This document shows positions 12,510 to 20,659 of a DNA stretch of 20,659 bases, one piece after another. The DNA is taken from positions 1 through 20,659 of the forward strand of contig MZNV01002390.1 in assembly GCA_002081555.1 (NCBI GenBank), given 5' to 3'. How positions within the stretch are numbered: position 1 is the stretch's first letter; each line of letters begins with the position of its first letter. The stretch comes from Protostelium mycophagum. Its lineage: Eukaryota > Evosea > Variosea > Protosteliida > Protosteliaceae. The notes under the pieces are model-generated. The model saw only the letters and a program-made list of their open reading frames with translations. It did not search any database and had not been told where the DNA came from. The position numbers and the translations under genes were made by a program.

Positions 12510-13127
12510 ATGGGAGCTGACAACAGAGTACACTACCGCAGAAGACACTCTTATGCCACAGTGAGCAACAGAATCAAGAAGTAAGTTAATGTAATGAGAT
12601 GTATTATGATTTAGAGATGGGGACTTTTTGTTTTGTTTTGTTGGGCGATGTGTTGATGAGATCAGGGTCCGCACCCCTGGAGGTCGCCTTGTTGTCCACT
12701 ACCTTAAGAAGCAAGGAAAGGTACCCAAGTGTGCCGAGTGCCCACAAAGACTTCACGGTGTGAGTGATTTTATATTATTCACTGCCATTCACGGTCAAAG
12801 ATCTTTTCATTTTCTGTATTTTAATGCATGATTCTCATATCTGCATAGATCCCCAAGGGAAGACCCCACGAGTACGCTCACTTCGACCACCACAAGAGAT
12901 CCGTCACCCGTGCTTACGGAGGAAACAGATGCTCTAACTGCACTCGCCAAAGGTGAGTTCAATGATATCCTGTTCTTCATCATTCTCATTTTAAAATAGA
13001 GTCGTCCGTGCCTTCCTCATCGAGGAGCAGAAGATCGTCAAGCGTGTCCTTAAGGTGAGTTCCATTTGGTGTAGATGATTCATGCCACTGATCTGATGAA
13101 AAACAGGCCCAGCAGACCCAGAAGTAA
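12510..13127 (+). CDS. RPL34: Large-subunit ribosomal protein eL34
   Basis: Structural protein of the cytosolic 60S ribosome. Exons: 12510-12580, 12666-12759, 12849-12952, 13000-13054, 13107-13127; 114 aa against about 117 in animals. The order of motifs is as in the family: an N-terminal YRRRHSYAT, RTPGGRLVVHYLKKQGKVPK, a zinc-ribbon-like pair (CAEC and CSNC, four cysteines), SVTRAYGG, and the C-terminal RAFLIEEQKIVKRVLK. The last exon codes for just six residues (AQQTQK) and the stop. Strong preference for C-ending codons suggests high expression. All junctions are GT..AG. Start chosen because MGADNRVHYRRR aligns with the known N-terminus. Confidence 0.95.
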
Positions 13128-13134
13128 GGATACT

Positions 13135-13140
13135 AATAAA
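13135..13140 (+). terminator. Poly(A) signal of RPL34
   Basis: AATAAA seven bases after the RPL34 stop. Consensus match only; if used, transcription ends before the P0 promoter. Confidence 0.5.
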
Positions 13141-13141
13141 T

Positions 13142-13387
13142 ATGCGATGCCCTATCGAAACATTTTTTATGACTAATCCATTTATTGCATATGTCCAAAT
13201 CCGTCGTTTCTTCGTTGTTGGTATTTATTCTGAACGATTGGACATGTTGGTCACAGCATTTGTTCTTCCAGGAGTTGATATCCAAACCCACGTGGGGCCA
13301 TCTATAAGACAATACTTTGTGTTAGCGTGCATTGTCGTTATTGTCTCTCGCTTGTTGTATCTGTGGATAATGAACAGAATAAATTGA
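13142..13387 (+). CDS. Doubtful small membrane protein ORF
   Basis: An 81-codon open frame begins two bases after the RPL34 AATAAA. I do not recognise it. Its second half (from Met35 at 13244) contains one convincing hydrophobic helix, YFVLACIVVIVSRLLYLWI, ended by basic residues, like a tail-anchored micro-protein; an AATAAA (13376-13381) overlaps its last codons. Against it: the ATG at 13142 would sit inside the RPL34 3' region, there is no room for a normal promoter, and codon use is not the C-ending type of its neighbours. A 48-aa form from 13244 is the more plausible version. It may equally be chance. Confidence 0.25.
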   Translation: MRCPIETFFMTNPFIAYVQIRRFFVVGIYSERLDMLVTAFVLPGVDIQTHVGPSIRQYFVLACIVVIVSRLLYLWIMNRIN

Positions 13388-13682
13388 ATAATCACACTCT
13401 TGTGGCCAACACAAAGCAAGATGAGCTTCACAAGTTTGTGACTTGGTTCATTTGAAGAAAAAACGGATTATTTCGCTGAAGTACTTTCTCATTGTAGATG
13501 AATTTTTCTTCGTTAGTTCTTGACACGGTAAAAACACGTAATGGTCCACGTTAAGAATTTCTCTCTTCGATCAATCACTCTTGTCGATTCGGTAAGCCAT
13601 CACCACGCGCCCCCTCCTTCACTTTCGCTGATGACTTTTCAGTGTTTAATCTTTAAATCCCTAGGAGTACCTCAATCACAAA
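13388..13682 (+). promoter_or_regulatory. RPLP0 promoter and 5' UTR with probable intron
   Basis: Between the small ORF and the P0 ATG. A donor-like G|GTAAGCC at 13592 and an acceptor CCCTAG at 13664 suggest a 73-nt 5' UTR intron; TTTTCAG at 13642 is an alternative acceptor. An upstream ATG at 13541 begins 17 codons that, with the 13664 acceptor, join in frame to P0 (see findings). The motif TTGTAGAT recurs at 13493-13500. No TATA box is evident. Confidence 0.5.
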
Positions 13683-14681
13683 ATGGCTGGGGCAGAAGGC
13701 ACAAAGAAGCAAGTATACTTTTCCAAGCTTGTGAACCTCCTCGAGACCCACAACAAGGTCTTCGTTGTCGGAGTTGACAATGTCGGATCCAACCACCTCC
13801 AGAAGGTCAGACAGGCCCTCCGTGGAAAGGCCGTCGTTCTCATGGGAAAGAACGTGAGTATATAATTCAAATTTTGTCATTTTGATCAAAATACTGATGG
13901 ATCCATGTAGACCATGGTCCGCAAGGTGCTCAGAGCCGAGGCTCTCAAGAACCCCGATCTCGAGGCTCTCATCCCCCTCGTCAGAGGAAATGTCGGTTTC
14001 GTTTTCGTCAAGGACGATCTCTCTGCCGTCCGTTCCATCCTCTTGAAGGAGAAGGTCGGAGCCGCCGCTAAGGCTGGAATCATCGCCCCCTGCGATGTTA
14101 CCATCCCCGCCGGAAACACCGGTATGGAGCCCACTATGACCTCTTTCTTCCAGGCCTTGAACATTCAGACCAAGATCAACAAGGGACAAATTGAAATCGT
14201 CAACAACGTCCACTTGATCAAGGAAGGACAAAAGGTCGGAGCCTCCGAGTCCAACCTCCTCCAGAAGCTTGCCATCAAGCCCTTCCAGTACGGACTTTTG
14301 ATCCGTCAGGTCTACGACCAGGGATCCATCTACGACGACAAGGTCCTCGACCTCACCGACGACGACATCGTCGCCAAGTTCCAACTCGGAGTTAAGAACA
14401 TCGCCTCTTTGGGTTTGACCATCGGATACCCCACCATTGCCTCCGTCCCCCACTCTTTCCTCAACGGTTACAAGAACCTCCTTGCCGTTGCCGTCTCCAC
14501 AGAGTACTCCTTCAAGCAAGCCGAGAAGGTCAAGGCCTACCTCAAGGACCCCTCTGCCTTCCAGGCTGCCGCCCCCGCTGCTGCCCCCGCCAAGGGAGCC
14601 GCCCCCGCCGCCGCTGCCCCCGCTAAGGAGGAGCCCAAGGAGGAGGAAGACGAGGACATGGGTCTTGGTCTCTTCGACTAA
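13683..14681 (+). CDS. RPLP0: Large-subunit ribosomal stalk protein uL10 (P0)
   Basis: P0 anchors the P1/P2 dimers to 60S ribosomes and recruits elongation factors. Exons 13683-13853 and 13911-14681; 313 aa, the usual length. It begins [20 protein letters not shown], followed by [43 protein letters not shown] and GLTIGYPT. It ends in an Ala/Pro-rich hinge and the acidic tail [13 protein letters not shown], the P-protein signature bound by elongation factors. The 57-nt intron ends in ATGTAG. Codons are almost all C-ending, the strongest bias in the window, which fits very high expression and also explains the long open frame on the antisense strand. Its 3' end faces the minus-strand small ORF at 14786. 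No AATAAA was found downstream. Confidence 0.97.
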
Positions 14682-14785
14682 ACGATATAAAATCGTACCG
14701 TGTGAAAGCATGGCACAAGCAAAGATTAATTTTGTCTATTCTTGCACTCTCTGTACATCGTGGAAATGGGAATTCTGCACACATT

Positions 14786-15053
14786 TTATGTTGTACTGAT
14801 AAATGTCAACACCGCCACAATCATCATATCAAGTGCAGAGATGACCGCTAGGTCCTCGACCTCAGAAGCCATCTTATGCACTTGTTTTTGGAAATCAGGA
14901 AGCCAACACTCGGGTTCCCGATGAAAGGCAACAGCAAACACGAAAGGTATTAATAATATTCCAGTCTAAAAATAACACAACGGAAGTTTTTCATCACTTT
15001 TCCATCAGATTCCTAGTTACATGTGTCCAGACTGACAGTGAATGTCGTAACAT
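14786..15053 (-). CDS. Possible small two-exon membrane protein
   Basis: Not recognised. Exons 15053-15021 and 14965-14786 join in phase 0 across a 55-nt intron with GTAACT donor and TTTTTAG acceptor, giving 70 aa starting MLRHSLSVWTH. Two hydrophobic stretches are visible: GILLIPFVFAVAF just after the junction and ISALDMMIVAVLTFIS at the C-terminus. A polar stretch with one Cys (HREPECWLPDFQKQVHK) and an acidic patch lie between them. It would be divergent from the Pmp-like gene (183 bp between starts) and convergent with RPLP0 (104 bp between stops), which fits the compact layout. No poly(A) signal or homology was seen, so this could be chance. Confidence 0.4.
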
Positions 15054-15236
15054 GAGTGAATTGCAACCAAAATCGACTGGCTAATATTCACTTCTCCAAC
15101 AAAATTGACTGTTTACGCCATTGGGCTTGTCAGGTTACGGCATTGACACCTCGATATCTTCCTGACATGTCCGATAGAATTTGTTCTGGGAGTGATCAAC
15201 CACTTATTCAGAAGGAGATCTTTGGACTTGAGGCTG
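15054..15236. promoter_or_regulatory. Upstream region of the Pmp-like gene, possibly divergent
   Basis: 183 bp between the possible minus-strand small gene and the ATG of the secreted repeat protein. No TATA box. Another ATG (15168) opens a short plus-strand frame that does not lead into the signal peptide; it would be an upstream ORF if transcribed. Promoter function is inferred only from position. Confidence 0.35.
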
Positions 15237-18200
15237 ATGGTGGGTTATCTTTCTTCTTTCAAGCATCTACTTGTTGATCATTCTAGGCTGCACTTGTATT
15301 CTTGTGCGTCTTATTGGCTGCAATAACACCATGTTACGCGATAACGTGTGCTTACCCCACAAGTAGTACTTCAGACCTGTGCTCAAGTAACAGTTCCTCG
15401 CAATGATACTTCTAATTGCATTAGCGATCGCCGCCATAGACCCCTCGTGTACCTACATCACTATCACTCTGGGCTATTCAAACTTGGCGGGAACAACATG
15501 CTCTCCCACGTTCTCTGGTAGCAGTTCTGCCACAATCAAGATTGTCGGAAATGGCTTTCGACTATATCAATACGCCATCTCCTTCAATGTTTTTACTACG
15601 GTGAGATCGATCAAAACACTGTGGAATGACTACTCATCGAGCAGGTGATCTTCGATAGTGTTTTATTTGTGGGGGATAATTCGGCCGGCTACAACGTAAA
15701 TGCTGTCAGAACCGCAGTATCTTTCAATAATTGCGTCTTCGGTGATGTCTCTGGGTATAACATTCGAGTTTTCGGAGGGAGAACCTATGTCAACAATTGC
15801 ACTTTCAACGGGGGCCCATTAGGAGGTACATCGCTCGCCTGCATCATCACACTCACGGATCCAGGGGGTGCCATCACCACCGGGAATTTCCTTCAATCAG
15901 GCCTGATCTATTTATGCCTGACACTATCCATCACCAACAGCACCCTGCAACAATCAAAGTCTCCTACGACCTATCAAGTCTATGCGAATTCGATAGGTTA
16001 CCCTCTCGCCGGCTACTATTCCCAGTTTGTATTTAGTTCAAACTTGATCACTACCAATGCCGCTCAATCACTCATCAGACTTGAAGACAGTGCCATCAGC
16101 ACATGCGACGTGCTCAACAACAATATCGCACAGAGCAATACCGTCGGCAGCGCATCACTCATCACCATCACTGCGTCAAACATATCACAGGTCAACGTGC
16201 AAAACTTCGCGGTGTCGGGAGTGAAGAACCCGATCTTTCTGGGGATCATTGATTCCATGATCATCAATTTAAACGTCAGTTCATTGGCACTGAACTCGGC
16301 TCCTTTTTCCAATCTGGTCCCTCTGAGTAATACTCAAATCACCAATTTTTGGATGTACAACGTCAGCAACCTCAAAAATCCTCTATCAGCACGTGAGCAT
16401 CTACCATTCTTTGATCTATTTCATATCATTACTTTTACTGATATGAGGTAGAGACTGACTGGGTGACGTTGGAGGACAATGCGCAAGTGACGAATTTCAT
16501 TGGTGTCGGGCTTTATGTTCAAGGAGGGCAGGTCTACCCCATATCTTCGATAATTGGAACTGACAAGAATTAGATGTTTTTGAACAACGACTTGACAGGG
16601 TCCATCGGCTCATTTTGGGTCAACAACACATACTTCACAAAATCTCCGAGATCGCATCTACAATTTGGTTTCGTGAACCCGAATTTCAAGTTGACCGTCT
16701 ATAACTGTACTTTTATGTACAACAATAATTCGGTTCTGCAAGCGAGCAATGGGACCGTCAACATATACAACAGCTTCTTCATCTACAACAGGCCGGTGGC
16801 TTATTCGGTGATCATCATTTATAACAGCACGGTGAACTTGATGAATAGTGTACTCGGCCACAATTATGTGATCCCGACTGACAGTATTGCCTCGCAGGGA
16901 GGGGGTCTGTTCTGCAGTTGGTGCAACCTTTATATATCGAATTGTTCTTTCGACAACAATACACTACTGACATCGACACTTGGCTCATTTGGTGCCGGTG
17001 TCTTCCTGTCATCATCCAACTCTGTTATCTACAACTGTGGCTTCACTAACAGTTTTGCCAATATTTCAGGTGAGCTTGGCAGATATCCTGTCCAACTGAC
17101 ACGAACAAGCGTTGTTCGTTACTGGAGGCCAACACAGTTTCAGTAACAACACGTTTTCAGGGATAAATGGCGGGGCAATATACATTCGTGGGGCGAGTAC
17201 AATCATCGACAATCATTATTTTTCGGGGGGAATCGCTTCTTTCGGAGGAGGAGCAATCGCCACAGATACTGGCAGTAATGTTACCATTTCAAATTCCCTG
17301 TTTTATAATAATACGGCCGCACAGTATGGAGGGTCCATCTTTATCGGCGTAAGCAATTTGACGATCAACAACTGCACTTTCAACCAGAGCACAGCCCCAG
17401 TCGGTGGAGCAATTTATACCTCGTTTTCTACCGTTCAAATCAGAGTTATGAAGATTTACAACTGTACATCAAACAACACTGGTGCTGGATTAGCCTTGTA
17501 TAATTCCAGCGTCAACATTTCCAATTTCGTTCAAAACAATGGGGCATCAACTTTCGGGTCATCTGTCTCCATGCAGAATGGAACATATAATATTTTTAAC
17601 TCCACTACTACCAACACCAACCATTCTTACGGAGGATTTTACATCAGAGACTCTTTGGTGAATATCTACAACGCATCCTTCGAAAATGTCACCTGCAATA
17701 CGGGCGGGGCAATCTACGTTTTGTCGTCCACAATCAACATAAACGGGTTGTCAGTTTTGAACACTGCTAGTAATTATGGTGCAGGAATTTTTTCCACATC
17801 CTCCACGGCGATGATCAATCAAATGACGGTGAGGAATGCGTCAGCACTTACTGCAGGAGCTGGGCTTTACTCACAGCGTTCCAACGTCTTAGTGACCGCT
17901 TCAACATTCACTCAATCAACTGCACAATATGGTGCTGGATTATATTTGGCATCGACTTCAAATGTAGCGATTTCAAACTGGTGAGTCACCAGATCTTATT
18001 GATATTTGACATCAGCAGTACTTTCATCAACAATATTGGCTCACAGGGAGGTCACATACTCGCAAATATGATTTCAGTGAACATAACCGGGTGCACTTTC
18101 AGAGGAGGATACACAAATCTGGGGAGTGTCAGCATGTATTATACGCTGTTCTCCATCAACAATTGTTCCTTCATTGGCGTCTCCACCAATGCCGGAGCAA

Positions 18201-19529
18201 TTATGATCACTTCGAATAGTTCATTTTCTGGCAATATTTCGAACGTCCAATTTTCCCAGAATAATGCTTCTTACGGAGCGGCCATATACATCAGCGGTGC
18301 CAACATCCAAGTGCTCAACTGTGGCTTCTACAATAACACATCAATCAACGGTACTGTTTTTCTCGAACCCATCTCGGCCAATACCACGCTGATTGGAAAC
18401 ATATTTTCGGGGAATGTAGCAAGCTTTGGGGGTGGTTTGATGTCACAGAGTACCATCACATTGCAAAACAACGTTTTTGCTTGGAATTCAGCGGCTTTTG
18501 GCGGTGATATTTATTACAATAGCACATCGATGACCACCGTTTTTAATGCTTCCTCCGTGTTCAGTCAATCTAATTATGGCGGTGAGTTCTCAAAATTTAA
18601 ACATCTTTTTCATTATTAGTCAACAGATATACCGAAATTAAAAAAAGACAGGATCCATCTTTGTGGCCCCAGGAGCATCCTTGACCATAAAGAACAGCCA
18701 CTTCATTTCGTCTGCATCTTCTGCGCAAGGAGGAGGGGTCTACGGTTCGGCAGGAAGCAATATTCTAGTGTTCAATTCCAGTTTTACAAATTGTACATCA
18801 AGCTTTGGGGGAGGGATATCATCACAGGGGACAGTCTTCATTTCTGGGTGCAGTTTTGTAGGTAATCAAGCGGGATCAGGTGGTGCGGTGTACGTCAATG
18901 GTAAGATGACGCCATTTGGATCTCTCTAACGCTTGAAGGGACTTCGTTGACATCCAAGCAAAACACGCTGTCCAACAATGTCGCAGTTTATGGTGGTGCT
19001 TATTTTGTGGGAGCAATCGTCGCAACATGCATGCAGACAACATTCTCGAATAACAGCGCGCAATATGGTGAGCTTGAAGCTTGATGCGCATTCTGTTCAT
19101 CAAGTTAACAGGGAGTGCAATTTACAATTCTGGAATGGCCTATTTGGGGACCAACACCTTGATGTACAACAATGCCAGTTATGGAACTGTTTACTCGACT
19201 GGTGCTATTCTGTCATCTGGCGCGATATATCGAAACAACAATGTCGTGGATGGTGCGGCTGATTACTGTGCTTCGGGGTCTTGCATGAATAATTTCGGCA
19301 TATTCTCCAACAACACTGCCTCAGGAGGAGGGATTATAAGCGTCTACAACTCTTCACAGTATCTTTTATCAGGTAAGATATTGACGTTGTCACAAAACCA
19401 AAAGGTTTAGGTGGGACATTCTGGGGCAACGCCGGAGTCAACGATGTACTCACAACTGAACGAACCAACACCATCATCACGAACACAGTCATCGACTCAA
19501 TCAATGTGAACATCGTAGACACCCCATGA
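15237..19529 (+). CDS. Large secreted Pmp-like beta-helix repeat protein
   Basis: Exons: 15237-15239, 15287-15386, 15425-15600, 15645-16392, 16452-16531, 16574-17069, 17110-17980, 18016-18581, 18652-18900, 18939-19067, 19112-19372, 19411-19529; 1265 aa, no internal stop. Exon 1 is only the ATG. With exon 2 it makes a clear signal peptide, MAALVFLCVLLAAITPCYA, so the protein should enter the secretory pathway. The body is built of about 20 imperfect repeats with GGAIY/GAGLY-type turns and NCTF/NCSF strands, many N-x-S/T glycosylation sites and paired cysteines. This pattern is known from chlamydial Pmp-type repeats and predicted right-handed beta-helices, also found in amoebae. A role at the cell surface or in adhesion is inference. 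No transmembrane segment or GPI signal is visible at the C-terminus (...DSINVNIVDTP). The last exons are duplicated downstream. Confidence 0.85.
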
Positions 19530-19693
19530 AATTTCATAAATCGTTCATAAAGTCGAGGAATGCGTTTTCTCATCCGAATATTTTTCCCAAGTCATCATAA
19601 GTAGCTTCTCAGCATGATCGCTGTGCACAGCGGCATCCTTAGAAATGTTTTCAGATCGTGATCGAGACGAACAACCTAAATGGTAGATGAAAG
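18988..19693 (+). repeat. Tandem duplication, unit 1 (end of Pmp-like gene plus flank)
   Basis: Direct tandem repeat with a 710-bp offset. Unit 1 covers most of exon 10, exons 11 and 12, the TGA and 164 bp of 3' flank ending ATGGTAGATGAAAG. The coding part aligns to unit 2 over 542 positions without gaps, with 19 differences by hand count (about 96.5% identity); the flank aligns only with several indels. Confidence 0.92.
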
Positions 19694-20239
19694 GCACTTA
19701 TGGTGGTGCTTATTTTGTCGGAGCAATCGTCGCAACCTGCATGCAGACAACATTCTCGAATAACAGCGCGCGATATGGTGAGCTTGAAGCTTGATGCGCA
19801 TTTTGTTCATCAAGTTAACAGGGAGTGCAATTTACAATTCTGGAATGGCCTATTTGGCGACCAACACCTTGATGTACAACAATGCCAGTTATGGAACTGT
19901 CTACTCTACTGGTGCTATTCTATCATCTGGCGCGATTTACCGACACAACAATGTCGTGGATGGTGCGGCTGATTACTGTGCTTCGGGGTCTTGCATGAAT
20001 AATTTCGGCACATTCTCCAACAACACTGCCTCAGGAGGAGGGATCATAAGCGTCTACAACTCTTCACAGTATCTTTTATCAGGTAAGATATTGACGTTGT
20101 CACAAAATCAAAAGCTTTAGGTGGGACATTCTGGGGCAACACCGGCGTCAACGATGTACTCACAACTGAACGAACCAACACCATCATCACGAACACAGTC
20201 ATCGACTCAATCAATGTGAGCATCATAGACACCCCATGA
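19694..20239 (+). CDS. Duplicated C-terminal exon block of the Pmp-like gene
   Basis: Exons equivalent to 10-12 at 19694-19777, 19822-20082 and 20121-20239, with all donors and acceptors kept and no stop or frameshift. The block encodes YGGAYFVGAIVATCMQTTF, then a Gly/Ser/Asn-rich repeat ending in NVSIIDTP and TGA. By hand count the exons differ from copy 1 by nine synonymous and seven amino-acid changes. The start is unresolved. GATGAAAG|GC at 19693/19694 could be an acceptor that keeps frame with the phase-1 donors at 18900 (exon 9) or 19372 (exon 11), or the in-frame ATG at 19687 could begin a short separate protein without a signal peptide. It may be an alternative C-terminal cassette, an extension or a gene fragment. 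Confidence 0.55.
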
Positions 20240-20425
20240 AATTTCACGAATCGTTCATAAAGTCGAGGATTTGCGTTTTCTCATCCCGAATATTTTTCCC
20301 AAATATAGCGCTCATCATTGTAAGTAGCTTCTCAGCATCATCGATGCACAGCGATGATCTAGATGTATCCTCAGAAATGTTTTCAGATCGTGATCGAGAC
20401 GAGCAACCTAAATGGTAGATGAAAG
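19694..20425 (+). repeat. Tandem duplication, unit 2
   Basis: Second copy, starting right after the ATGAAAG that closes unit 1 and itself ending in the same ATGGTAGATGAAAG (to 20425). The left join (GCACTTATGG against GCAGTTTATGG in unit 1) suggests only a few bases of homology at the breakpoint. The 3' flank (20240-20425) is about 22 bp longer than that of unit 1 through several insertions. Confidence 0.92.
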
Positions 20426-20447
20426 CTTGCCCAGACCTAAATCCGTC

Positions 20448-20453
20448 TTTATT
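20448..20453 (-). terminator. Poly(A) signal overlapping the stop of the right-edge gene
   Basis: Minus strand CAATAAAG: the AATAAA hexamer overlaps the TAA stop (20451-20449), as at the kinase-SH2 gene. Consensus match only. Confidence 0.45.
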
Positions 20454-20659
20454 GTAATTCTAATTCCCTTCTCATTTCGGCCTCCCACTCTTCATCAATC
20501 TCTACATCAAGCTCATCATCCACCTATGACATCATCACCAGATGATCCGATGCACAAAGTACTCTGATTCATGACTCTATAAGATTTAAAGAATCACCTG
20601 GTTCCAATCAGACTCCCAGGCAGATACCGCAGTCTCTCTCTCTTCAGTTCCGATTTCCT
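20449..20659 (-). CDS. Acidic protein, C-terminal part only (gene continues to the right)
   Basis: Two exons on the minus strand, 20659-20598 (cut by the window edge) and 20523-20449, join in phase 0 across a 74-nt GTGATT..CATAG intron. The visible end reads WESDWNQ, then VDDELDVEIDEEWEAEM, then RRELELQ and stop. It is strongly acidic with spaced tryptophans, ending in a short basic/acidic helix. The W-x2-D/N-W pattern followed by an acidic stretch recalls DSS1/Sem1 proteasome-lid subunits, but the match is too weak to name it. It is convergent with the duplicated Pmp block, 210 bp between stops. Product unknown. Confidence 0.6.

Noticed and set aside
13225-13431. Minus-strand 68-codon frame near the RPL34 3' end
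   Set aside because: No motif, no matching splice partner and no promoter or poly(A) context.
13653-14711. 352-codon Gly/Leu/Val-rich open frame antisense to RPLP0
   Set aside because: It mirrors the extreme C-ending codon bias of RPLP0, which removes stops on the other strand. The sense strand is a certain P0 gene and the antisense product is low-complexity with no domain.
18876-19103. Minus-strand frames inside the duplicated Pmp block, also 19334-19573 and 20044-20247
   Set aside because: They occur in both copies only because the sequence is duplicated; the sense strand carries the spliced gene.
18988-20425. A mobile element as the cause of the tandem repeat
   Set aside because: No terminal inverted repeats, target-site duplications, transposase or reverse-transcriptase sequence. 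The unit is the gene end plus flank, so a simple tandem duplication explains it.

Overview
The window is nuclear DNA of a unicellular eukaryote. Genes are packed tightly on both strands and cut by many GT..AG introns, mostly about 31-110 nt, often with a CTGAC or TTGAC branch-like motif just before the acceptor. The gene set points to Amoebozoa: an SH2-domain protein kinase of the kind known from Dictyostelium (Shk family), a NIMA-related kinase, peroxin 2, a membrane-anchored hexokinase, ribosomal proteins eL34 and uL10/P0, and a very large secreted Pmp-like beta-helix protein. A protosteloid amoeba is a reasonable guess; genus and species cannot be read from the sequence. All exon models were spliced by hand, and each complete model keeps one open frame across every junction.

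Layout. 1-353: no secure gene. 354-3370 (-): kinase-SH2 protein, 15 exons, 572 aa. 3507-7891 (-): NEK-type kinase with a long coiled coil, 22 exons, 1120 aa. A 183-bp divergent promoter separates it from 8075-9465 (+): PEX2, 5 exons, 310 aa. 9778-12221 (+): hexokinase with an N-terminal membrane anchor, 12 exons, 491 aa. 12510-13127 (+): RPL34, 5 exons, 114 aa. 13142-13387: doubtful small membrane ORF. 13683-14681 (+): RPLP0, 313 aa, with a probable 5' UTR intron. 14786-15053 (-): possible two-exon 70-aa membrane protein. 15237-19529 (+): 1265-aa secreted repeat protein, 12 exons, the first only an ATG. 20449-20659 (-): 3' end of an acidic protein entering from the right.

Most genes are single-copy housekeeping functions (peroxisome import, glycolysis, translation, cilium or cell-cycle kinase signalling) and do not form a pathway cluster. 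The two ribosomal protein genes have strongly C-ending codons, as expected of highly expressed genes. The accessory part is 15.2-20.4 kb. There the last three exons of the Pmp-like gene, with their 3' flank, are duplicated head to tail (period about 710 bp). The second copy keeps its splice sites and frame, its exon changes are mostly conservative, and its non-coding flank has diverged more. All junctions in the block are phase 1, so the copy could act as an alternative or added C-terminal cassette.

The introns carry unexplained short palindromes: an identical perfect 16-bp palindrome in introns of two unrelated genes, many copies of GAAATTTC in the kinase-SH2 introns, and hairpins that enclose splice donors or an acceptor.
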